Assembly (NCBI GenBank): GCA_947311105.1
Contig: CAMZKG010000033.1
Coordinates: forward strand, 1-42,983
Source of the DNA: an uncultured Saprospiraceae bacterium
GTDB lineage: Bacteria > Bacteroidota > Bacteroidia > Chitinophagales > Saprospiraceae
Length of the DNA stretch: 42,983 nt
Reading direction: 5' to 3'
Made by a program: the position numbers and the translations under genes. Shown piece by piece: positions 16,927-23,876 of the stretch. The notes beneath the pieces are model-generated. The model did no database searches. It had not been told where the DNA came from and saw only the letters and a program-made list of their open reading frames with translations. The stretch's first letter is position 1. Each line of letters starts with the position of its first letter.

Positions 16927-17359
16927 CGCCAACGTTTTATTTTTTACGGAAGATATTGATTTTGCTTTTCTGCATAAAAAGGCAGCTAAAGGCTGGTTAA
17001 GTTATGTGGCTACTAGTGAAGGCAATTCCATAAAAAATGCTAATATTATTTTCTGCTCAGACCAGTATATCTTATCTATAAACAAGGAGTACCTTGCTCA
17101 CAATTATTTTACCGATATCATAACCTTTCCTTTAATGGATGCGGGTGCACCTATTGAAACAGATATGTTTATTAGCATCGACACTGTTCGTTCTAATGCA
17201 GAAGAGAGGGCTATTACTTTTGAAAAAGAATTGCTTAGAGTTATTGTTCATGGTTTTTTACACATGCTTGGTTATGGCGACAAAACCGAAGTCCAACAAA
17301 AAAAAATGCGGGAACGAGAAGATTTTTATTTGAACTATTTTTATGCTAACTATTTTTAA
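16919..17359 (+). CDS. ybeY: Endoribonuclease YbeY (rRNA maturation)
   Basis: A 146-residue protein from the ATG at 16919; a longer frame starting at 16859 would lie almost wholly inside the upstream gene and is unlikely. The family signature is VHGFLHMLGYGDKTE near the C-terminus. YbeY normally has the zinc ligands of HGxLHLxGYDH; here, as I recall for other Bacteroidota, the third histidine position reads Asp-Lys (GYGDK). YbeY is a metal-dependent RNase involved in 16S rRNA 3'-end maturation and 70S quality control. It follows the RsbW-like gene with an 8-bp overlap (its ATG lies within the last codons of that gene). Two hairpins after its stop separate it from the convergent EF-G paralogue. 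Confidence 0.88.
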   Translation: MSDANVLFFTEDIDFAFLHKKAAKGWLSYVATSEGNSIKNANIIFCSDQYILSINKEYLAHNYFTDIITFPLMDAGAPIETDMFISIDTVRSNAEERAITFEKELLRVIVHGFLHMLGYGDKTEVQQKKMREREDFYLNYFYANYF

Positions 17360-17386
17360 TACTAAACTTTATAAAATTGGATAAAT

Positions 17387-17416
17387 TGCCCTAAGGTTAG
17401 GGCATTTAGTTTGTTT
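17387..17416 (+). terminator. Terminator downstream of ybeY
   Basis: TGCCCTAA and TTAGGGCA form an 8-bp inverted repeat around GG (17387-17404), followed by the T-rich stretch TTTAGTTTGTTTT. It lies 27 bp after the ybeY stop. Confidence 0.6.
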
Positions 17417-17452
17417 TAATTAATAATAAGAATTTCACTCTCTTGTAATATT

Positions 17453-17487
17453 AAAAAGGATAATTCAAAAAATGAATTATCCTTTTT
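17453..17487. terminator. Bidirectional terminator between ybeY and the EF-G paralogue
   Basis: A perfect 15-bp inverted repeat: AAAAAGGATAATTCA (17453-17467) pairs with TGAATTATCCTTTTT (17473-17487). It is flanked by A and T tracts on both sides, so it can terminate transcription from either strand. It lies 22 bp beyond the EF-G paralogue stop. Confidence 0.8.
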
Positions 17488-17509
17488 TAATATTATGCTC
17501 TATAACTAC

Positions 17510-19630
17510 TTAAGTATCAGTAGTTTGTGCATTATATTCATTAATTAATTCTTGTTGAACATCATGCGGGGTCTGAGCATACTCTACAAATCTTCTTGTA
17601 AATTTTGCCTTACCTTGCGTAATAGATCTTAAGCTAGAAGAATAATCATACAACTCTTTTAATGGAACTTTGGCGGTTATCTTTTGATAATGACCTTCTG
17701 TGTCCATCCCTTGGATGATGGCTCTGCGGGTATTTAAATCACTCATCACTAAGCCCATTACTTCATTATCACAAAGGATATTTAATTCATAAATTGGCTC
17801 TAAGATTTGGGGTGCTGAATTGTGAAAAGCGTTTTTAAATGCTTGTGCTGCAGCAATCATAAATGCCATGTCATTAGAATCAACTGCGTGCATTTTTCCA
17901 TCATAAACACTCACACGAATATCCCGGCAATTAGATCCTGTCAAAGGACCTTCTTCCATTTTTTGTAAGATTCCTTTTTTGATAGCATTAGAAAATCTTG
18001 CATCAATGGAGCCACCGACTATACACCAGTAAAAGGCTAACTTTCCACCCCAAGGCAAGTCTTCTACTTCTTTTTTTCTAACATTTAGACCTGTTGGGTC
18101 TGGCATATCATCGTAATATGGTTCTATTCTCATATGTACTTCTGCAAATTGTCCAGATCCACCGCTCTGTTTTTTGTGGCGATATTGTTCGTCCGCTGGT
18201 TTCGTGATTGTTTCACGATATGGAATTTTTGGTCTTTCAAATTGGAAATCTACATTGTAAACTTTATTGGCTTTATACTTTACAATATCAAAATGCAATT
18301 TTCCTTGACCGTGTAATATTGTCTGCTTGAGTTCCTTAGAAAACTCAACTATTAAAGTAGGGTCTTCTTCATGTATGGCATGTAGTGCTTTAGCCATTTT
18401 CTCCACATCTGAAGAAGAAGGAGCAACGACGGCAGCACGATGTCTAGGAGCTGGAAATTTTATAGGTTCAATTTTTCTATCTACCCCTTTTACATTTAAA
18501 GTATTGTTGGTATGTGTATTTTTTAATTTAACGGTTACGCCTAAGTCTCCTGCTAAAAGGGCATCTTGATGTTCCCTTAATTTTCCGTTGGCGACATAGA
18601 TTTGGGAAAATCTTTCGGTGGTGCCGTTTTCGGTATTAATAAGCTCGGTTCCAGTTGCTAATTTTCCAGACATTACTTTAAAGTAAGATAGATTTCCTAC
18701 TCCTGGTTCTGACATAGTTTTGTAAATAAATATTGTGGTGTCTCCGTCTTTGCTACACTTTAAAGTAGATCCATCTTGTAAAATGGCGTCTGGTCTATCG
18801 GCAGGTGAAGGGGCTATATCATTTAAGAAACCCATGATTCTACCTGTGCCCATATTTTTTTCGGCGCTTGCGCAAAAAACAGGAAAAACGTCGTGGTTTA
18901 CTAAACCTTTGGTAAGGCCTTCAGCTAATTCATCTTCAGACAAAGTTCCATCTTCAAAAAACTTTTCCATGAGTGCTTCATCATTTTCTGCAGCGGCTTC
19001 CACGAGCGCATTGTGCATTTCCTGAGCTTTTTGTTTTTCGGATTCAGGAATCGGTTGTTTTGTAGGTTTGCCACCTTCTGGGGGAAAAACATACATGACC
19101 ATGCGTAACGCATCAATTATTGTATTAAAATCTTTTCCTATATTATAAGGATATTGAAAAGGGAGTACTTTGCTTCCAAACCTATCTTTCGCTTGCGCCA
19201 AAGTTTCATCAAAATTGGCGTTTTCGTGATCGAGCTGGTTGACCACAAAAATCATGGGTGTTTTATACTCATTGGTATAATCCCAAAGTATTTCGGTTCC
19301 GACTTCTACTCCACTTTTAGCATTCAGGATCATCACCCCGACGTCTGCGACTTTCATTGAAGAAATTACTTCACCGATTAAATCGTCTAATCCTGGTGTA
19401 TCCATGATGTTGATTCTATTCCCACGCCAATTCAAATGCATCAAAGATGAAAAGATAGAATTTTGTTTATCTTTTTCAATATTAGTGAAATCTGAAATTG
19501 TGTTTCCTTCAGCGATGGTTCCATGCCTTTTGATGGCTCCTGCTTCGAATAGCATTGTTTCGGCAAATGTAGATTTGCCAGAACCCGAGTGTCCAAGCAA
19601 GACAATGTTTCTGATTTTTGTGGTTTCCAT
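17510..19630 (-). CDS. Elongation factor G-like GTPase (EF-G paralogue)
   Basis: A 706-residue protein with the full EF-G domain order. The P-loop is GHSGSGKST (canonical EF-G: AHIDAGKTT), G3 is DTPGLDD (canonical DTPGHVDF) and G4 is NQLD (canonical NKMD). The switch I region reads KDKQNSIFSSL, without the usual RGITI threonine. Domain IV contains KKQSGGSGQFAEV, and the C-terminal domain contains VMSDLNTRRAIIQGMD. The altered G motifs indicate the divergent EF-G-like group rather than the housekeeping fusA product, which would be expected near rps/rpl genes. A TTG seven codons upstream could extend it, but the ATG at 19630 is preferred. Its role is probably an auxiliary one in translation or recycling; that is not shown here. 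Confidence 0.85.
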   Translation of the reverse strand: METTKIRNIVLLGHSGSGKSTFAETMLFEAGAIKRHGTIAEGNTISDFTNIEKDKQNSIFSSLMHLNWRGNRINIMDTPGLDDLIGEVISSMKVADVGVMILNAKSGVEVGTEILWDYTNEYKTPMIFVVNQLDHENANFDETLAQAKDRFGSKVLPFQYPYNIGKDFNTIIDALRMVMYVFPPEGGKPTKQPIPESEKQKAQEMHNALVEAAAENDEALMEKFFEDGTLSEDELAEGLTKGLVNHDVFPVFCASAEKNMGTGRIMGFLNDIAPSPADRPDAILQDGSTLKCSKDGDTTIFIYKTMSEPGVGNLSYFKVMSGKLATGTELINTENGTTERFSQIYVANGKLREHQDALLAGDLGVTVKLKNTHTNNTLNVKGVDRKIEPIKFPAPRHRAAVVAPSSSDVEKMAKALHAIHEEDPTLIVEFSKELKQTILHGQGKLHFDIVKYKANKVYNVDFQFERPKIPYRETITKPADEQYRHKKQSGGSGQFAEVHMRIEPYYDDMPDPTGLNVRKKEVEDLPWGGKLAFYWCIVGGSIDARFSNAIKKGILQKMEEGPLTGSNCRDIRVSVYDGKMHAVDSNDMAFMIAAAQAFKNAFHNSAPQILEPIYELNILCDNEVMGLVMSDLNTRRAIIQGMDTEGHYQKITAKVPLKELYDYSSSLRSITQGKAKFTRRFVEYAQTPHDVQQELINEYNAQTTDT

Positions 19631-19651
19631 AATTAGTTTTTTTTGTGACAA

Positions 19652-20340
19652 GAAATGTCGGATCTAATTCCGGCGAATAGTATTGGGATAAAGTTACCTA
19701 AATCCACATTCTTTTACAAATCTTCAGAAAGCTATTTTCGTGATATTGATTAGGAATGGTTAGTTGAGTGATTCTGATCATTTATTCAAATAGTACAAAA
19801 TATCAAAAGTAAAAATGTCTAATTTTTACAGTCTTTTAGAAATTCACGTTTTTGGTCTTTTTAGTTGTTTTTTTTGATGTAATACACCTTTTGGGCGTGG
19901 TGGGTATGGTACTACACATGACTCGTAGGAACGTTGATGTGTTGCTTTCGCAAATTGTTATTTGTCTTTGATCTCCTATTTGTTTTTGGTCACTACAATA
20001 TTTATTCACTCGCATGGATAAATTTGCTCAAGCAAAGTTTTGGAATTTTATTTCTGATTATTAAAAAATTGATAAAAAGTCCATCTCTAAAAAGTACAAT
20101 ATTTTTTGCTTATCTTTCTACGAAAGCCCCTGGATCTACATTTATGGAATTGACTGTCTCGAAATTATCGATGACTGCAACACCTGTGTGGACGTGGTAT
20201 GAAGCGGATTTTTTGGTGAAAGTCAAGCTGGTTAAAAGATATTTGAGCCCGATGATAGTGATGGAGTAGGCGGACACGCTGGATCGGAATGTAGAGATTT
20301 TCGAGCGGACTTATCGTCTCCTTGCGGAAAAAGAATCTTA
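19652..20340. other. Non-coding or degenerate 690-bp stretch
   Basis: No well-supported gene lies here. A plus-strand frame from 19934 to 20269 is hydrophobic at first and then reads KAPGSTFMELTVSKL; after one TAG it continues in the same frame as ADTLDRNVEIFERTYR to a TAA at 20339-20341. On the minus strand the same DNA reads HTGVAVIDNFETVNS in a frame closed by a stop. Coding-like composition on both strands without an intact start-to-stop gene suggests a decayed gene, but neither frame resembles a family I recognise. Confidence 0.3.
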
Positions 20341-20630
20341 AACCGGTTAAGCCGTTAACCCGATGCACCGTTAAACCCGTTAAACCGATGCACCGTTAAA
20401 CCGTTACCCCGTTGAGCTTACTCCGAAAAGTCGTTGTAGTCTCTAACCAAGGAATGGAGCAAAACTTTATTAATAGGACATTGCCTTTTAGGAATGGACT
20501 TAAGCGTTTGCACCGTTATACCGTAATACCCGTAATACCCGTTATACCCGTTACACCCGTTACACCGTTACACCGTTAAAACCATTGCACCGTTGCACCC
20601 GTTAAACCCGTTAAACCATTGCACCGTTAA
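20341..20630. repeat. Degenerate tandem array of ACCGTTA/ACCCGTTA words
   Basis: Two blocks (about 20341-20411 and 20506-20630) consist almost entirely of 7- to 9-bp words such as ACCGTTAA, ACCCGTTA, CACCGTTG and CCATTGCA repeated head to tail with drift. They are split by a copy of a dispersed repeat (20412-20473). The array ends 1 bp before a parS-like palindrome. No ORF is likely across it. The periodicity and fixed orientation suggest either slippage expansion or an array of protein-binding sites. Confidence 0.7.
20412..20473 (+). repeat. Dispersed two-module repeat, copy 1
   Basis: Module A, TTGAGCTTACTCCGAAAAGT, is followed after a diverged spacer by the start of module B (GCAAAACTTTATTA). 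Matching copies lie at 26335-26428 and 35438-35550. This copy lacks the TTCAATTGTGCAATCG half of module B. Confidence 0.6.
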
Positions 20631-20631
20631 T

Positions 20632-20647
20632 TGTTCCACGTGGAACA
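20632..20647. promoter_or_regulatory. parS-like centromere site 1
   Basis: TGTTCCACGTGGAACA is a perfect 16-bp palindrome. It differs from the Bacillus parS form TGTTCCACGTGAAACA at one position and from TGTTTCACGTGAAACA at two symmetrical positions. ParB/Spo0J binds such sites and loads SMC near the replication origin. It lies between the ACCGTTA array and the 3' end of thrC. No parAB genes are in the window. Confidence 0.7.
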
Positions 20648-20650
20648 TGT

Positions 20651-21949
20651 TTATCTACTGAGCAAAAAATCCTTAAATTCAGAAAATCGAATGGATATTT
20701 GAGTTGCAACTTTTTTTCTATGTGCCAAAGTACTAAGTCTGTCAGGGGTATTGACTTGATTGGCAATCTCTTTAGGGAGTACATCAATGAATTTGGAAGG
20801 GTGGGCAGTCTCTAGAATAATACCAATGTCATTAGGATTTTGCTTTTGATGCTCCTTGAAAGCTAAATATCCAACAGCACCATGTGGGTCAATGATGTAT
20901 TGATATTGGTCAAATACTTCTTGAATTCCCGAAAGGGTAGCGTCATCACTAAATGAATAAGCTTGTATATCTTGCTTTACATTGTTCCACGTGGAACCAT
21001 ATAAGTCCATTATTCTTGCAAAATTAGATGGTGCGCCAACATCCATGGCATTTGAGATGGTCTGAACAGAAGGTTTTGGCGTGTATTCTCCAGTTTGCAG
21101 ATAATGGTAGAAGACATCGTTGGCATTATTTGCAGCAATAAACTTTTTTACAGGAAGTCCCATTTTTTGTGCAAACAAACCTGCTGTGATATTGCCAAAA
21201 TTGCCACTAGGTGTGATAAACACTGGAGCTTGTCCATCAAATACCTGCTTCCATGCTTCAAAATAATAAAAAGATTGTGGAATCAAACGGGCAATATTGA
21301 TGGAGTTAGCAGAGCTAATCCTTAAATGGCTATTGATTTCGGCATCTAAGAAGGCTTGTTTTACTAGAGCTTGGCAATCATCAAACGTGCCATCGACTTC
21401 TAAGGCGGTAATATTCTTACCAAGAGTGGTGAGCTGCTTCTCTTGTAGGTGGCTCACTTTGCCTTTGGGATACAGAATAATGACCTTAATACCAGGGATA
21501 TCATAGAATCCTGTAGCTACTGCGCCACCTGTATCACCTGATGTGGCAACAAGGATGGTTAGTTCACGATCTTCATTTCTGTTAAAATAGCTCATTGTTC
21601 GAGCCATAAATCTAGCTCCAAAATCCTTGAAGGCTAGTGTAGGCCCATGAAATAACTCCAGAATATGCGTTTTTGGGTCTAAGGCAATGCTGGGAGCTGC
21701 AAAATCAATAGCTCCAAAAACAATTTTTTCTAATTCTGAATAGGGGATAGCTCCGTCAATTAGAGCATTGGCGACAGCAAAAGAGAGCTCAGGGAAGGAT
21801 AAAGAAGGAAGTTTCTCAAAAAATACCGAAGGTAGCTTGGGTATATAGCTCGGCATAAACAAGCCATTATCATCTGGTAGTCCTTTTAAAACGGCTTCTC
21901 CTAGGGTAAAAAGCTTCTGTTTATTATTAGTGCTATAAAGTTTCATCAT
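20651..21949 (-). CDS. thrC: Threonine synthase
   Basis: A 432-residue PLP enzyme that converts O-phosphohomoserine to threonine. The N-terminal segment (LYSTNNKQKLFTLGEAVLKGLPDDNGLFMP) is typical of the family. The PLP lysine is in FHGPTLAFKDFGARF near residue 113, and the phosphate/PLP-binding loop is VATSGDTGGAVATGF near 153. A serine/asparagine-rich segment (RISSANSINIARLIPQ) matches the substrate site. It begins 2 bp after the thrB stop codon, so the two are translated from one message. The start is MMK, and either ATG (21949 or 21946) could be used. A parS-like palindrome lies within the coding sequence as the codons for Gly-Ser-Thr-Trp-Asn. Cytoplasmic; last step of threonine synthesis. 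Confidence 0.95.
   Translation of the reverse strand: MMKLYSTNNKQKLFTLGEAVLKGLPDDNGLFMPSYIPKLPSVFFEKLPSLSFPELSFAVANALIDGAIPYSELEKIVFGAIDFAAPSIALDPKTHILELFHGPTLAFKDFGARFMARTMSYFNRNEDRELTILVATSGDTGGAVATGFYDIPGIKVIILYPKGKVSHLQEKQLTTLGKNITALEVDGTFDDCQALVKQAFLDAEINSHLRISSANSINIARLIPQSFYYFEAWKQVFDGQAPVFITPSGNFGNITAGLFAQKMGLPVKKFIAANNANDVFYHYLQTGEYTPKPSVQTISNAMDVGAPSNFARIMDLYGSTWNNVKQDIQAYSFSDDATLSGIQEVFDQYQYIIDPHGAVGYLAFKEHQKQNPNDIGIILETAHPSKFIDVLPKEIANQVNTPDRLSTLAHRKKVATQISIRFSEFKDFLLSR
20983..20998. promoter_or_regulatory. parS-like centromere site 2, inside thrC
   Basis: TGTTCCACGTGGAACC matches the palindrome of site 1 at 15 of 16 bases, 351 bp away. Being inside a coding region it is constrained by codons (minus-strand GGT TCC ACG TGG AAC AAT), yet it keeps the parS form. 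Location inside genes is common for parS sites. Confidence 0.6.
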
Positions 21950-21951
21950 GA

Positions 21952-22881
21952 TTAGTAGATTTTTGCGCCTTCTTTATTGACTTCACTTATATACGGTGTG
22001 GATTTGATTTTGTGCTTTTCAAAGGCCTTAGTCATTGCGTTGGCTACATTGTTGGCAATAAATGTATTGTCACAGAGCGCAAACAAAGATGGTCCAGCCC
22101 CAGAAATACTACAACCCAGTGCTCCATTTACTAAAGCAGCATCCTTTACATCATAAAAACCCGTGATTAAGTCAGCTCGTTGGGGCTCGATAATAATATC
22201 TTTCAAAGATCTTTTGATTAAACCGAAGTCACTTCTTTCAAAGCCTAGTATCAAGCCAGCTAAGTTGGCAGACTGTTGTATGTGTTCGCCAAGGCTAACA
22301 TTGTTAGAAAGTAATGCACGTGCTTCGCTAGTCAATATTTGTAACTCTGGATAAATGACTACAACATATAAGGACTTCGGCGGAATAATACGATGGATAT
22401 CATTGACATCTCTTGCCAAGACAATACCGCCGATTAATGCGGGCGCTACATTATCCGCATGAGCCGATCCAGAAGCCACCTTTTCTCCATCAATAGCAAA
22501 AGGTAATAATTCTCTGCGGTGCAAAGGATGCTTTAAAAAAGCATTGGCGGCAACAACGGCGGCAACAGCACTAGCCGAGCTACTACCAAGACCACTGCCG
22601 ATGGGCATCTTTTTGTGAATTTCTAAGTCGAGCCCAAAGTCTGCTCGTTGTTTTTTTAGAAAGGATAGGGCAGCCATTCCAGCCGTATTCTTCAAAGGGT
22701 CGAAGGGAAGCTTACCTTTCGCTCCTGTTATTTTTGAGATAACAACCTGCCCGGCATTTTCGGTTTTTCGTGCTATAATCTCATCTCCTGGGGCATTTAA
22801 TGCAAGCCCTAAGATGTCAAAGCCAGCTCCTAGATTAGCTACGGTAGCTGGTGCAAAGACTTTTATTCCTGATGTTGCCAT
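21952..22881 (-). CDS. thrB: Homoserine kinase
   Basis: A 309-residue GHMP kinase that phosphorylates homoserine to O-phosphohomoserine, the substrate of ThrC encoded just downstream. The GHMP ATP-binding motif is seen as PIGSGLGSSSASAVAA near residue 91, with the N-terminal APATVANLGAGFDILG and the C-terminal CSISGAGPSLFALCD (motif 3) near 256. The length is standard. thrB-thrC form a tight two-gene operon; the aspartokinase/homoserine dehydrogenase gene that often precedes them in Bacteroidota is not adjacent here, where an unrelated divergent gene is found instead. A promoter with good -33 and -7 words lies upstream. Confidence 0.93.
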   Translation of the reverse strand: MATSGIKVFAPATVANLGAGFDILGLALNAPGDEIIARKTENAGQVVISKITGAKGKLPFDPLKNTAGMAALSFLKKQRADFGLDLEIHKKMPIGSGLGSSSASAVAAVVAANAFLKHPLHRRELLPFAIDGEKVASGSAHADNVAPALIGGIVLARDVNDIHRIIPPKSLYVVVIYPELQILTSEARALLSNNVSLGEHIQQSANLAGLILGFERSDFGLIKRSLKDIIIEPQRADLITGFYDVKDAALVNGALGCSISGAGPSLFALCDNTFIANNVANAMTKAFEKHKIKSTPYISEVNKEGAKIY

Positions 22882-22939
22882 AATTCATTGATTTTCAATT
22901 GGTTATAAATATTGACTGCTCAACCTATCGGTCAAGTTT

Positions 22940-22971
22940 CAAAAGTAGCTTAAAAAGTAACTAATTCCAAA
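22940..22971 (-). promoter_or_regulatory. Promoter of thrBC
   Basis: Read on the minus strand: TTTG (22971-22968), a 20-bp spacer, then TACTTTTG (22947-22940). This agrees with the Bacteroidota TTTG-N19-TAnnTTTG consensus. The start codon of thrB lies 58 bp downstream of the -7 box. Confidence 0.6.
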
Positions 22972-23092
22972 TTCTTAGCCACAAAGCTTGTACCAAAGCT
23001 GAAAAGAAAAAAGCGAACTAAAATTTTTCCGAAAGGAGAATATTGTTTATATTTACAATAGGACTAGAATTGCTAACCTGAAAAAAGTGACT

Positions 23093-23803
23093 ATGAAAAA
23101 TGGATTGACGACAACGGGCTATGTATTGAAAGAAGAAAAAGTGAGTGCTTTGATAGGACACATTGTAAAGAACACTTTTGTCATTAATGTAAATCACTCA
23201 TTTCCTGGATATTACGGTCAGGAGATGGTAGAACAATCTGTGCCAAGGTCAATAATTTTTGTGACCAAAAAGGAGCACTCTTGGGAAAGTATTTTGAGAG
23301 CAAAGAAAAGAATTAATACTTACTTAGGAATGGATATCGATATCACGAAAACTAAAGTTTCAATATGGAACAAAAAGTATCCGGGAATCCGAGCCAAAAA
23401 CTTTAGTAATTTTGAAGAAATTGAGCCACTACAAAAAGCCCTGATTCAAGAAGGTTTTGCGATGATGAAGTCTAGACGATTTGGGGATGATGAAGAAGCT
23501 TTGATTAACTTGAAAAAATTCTATTATCTTGTCCAGCAAGAAAAAGGGATTTTTTTGGACAAGGCTCGTGTAGAGATGAGTTATGTTTTATTGGGCAAAC
23601 AGGTCAATTGGGAAGTATTTAGAAAAATCACGGAGAATGTGAAAAATAATATTTCGGACTCTAGCTTTGATATCGCTAAAGGCGCCTTCTATATGGATGA
23701 TGGCATAGTCGATATGGTGCGTATCTTCAAACCCCAAATAAATATAGAACTTCTTCGAGAAATTCAAAAACTGTATCAAAAGAATATCCAAAGATTGGGA
23801 TAG
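23093..23803 (+). CDS. Hypothetical protein
   Basis: A soluble protein of about 236 residues with no signal peptide or membrane segment. The first half is beta-rich (VSALIGHIVKNTFVINVNHSFPGYYG, SIIFVTKKEHSWESI); the second half is helical, with several lysine/glutamate-rich helices and an acidic segment (FYMDDGIVDMV). I do not recognise the family. The frame can also start at a GTG two codons earlier (23087); the ATG at 23093 is preferred. It is divergent from thrB, and it precedes the TonB-dependent receptor by 73 bp on the same strand, so co-transcription is possible but not shown. A CCGAAAGG iterated word lies about 60 bp upstream. Confidence 0.65.
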   Translation: MKNGLTTTGYVLKEEKVSALIGHIVKNTFVINVNHSFPGYYGQEMVEQSVPRSIIFVTKKEHSWESILRAKKRINTYLGMDIDITKTKVSIWNKKYPGIRAKNFSNFEEIEPLQKALIQEGFAMMKSRRFGDDEEALINLKKFYYLVQQEKGIFLDKARVEMSYVLLGKQVNWEVFRKITENVKNNISDSSFDIAKGAFYMDDGIVDMVRIFKPQINIELLREIQKLYQKNIQRLG

Positions 23804-23876
23804 CTGTACATCTGCAAAAAAATTACGCTGAAGCCTAGTAGGTGATATTTCTTTCTTATCTTGACCAAAAAATAAG

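Noticed and set aside
20341..20630. CRISPR or integron repeat array
   Set aside because: Words of 7-9 bp without spacers, and no cas or integrase gene.
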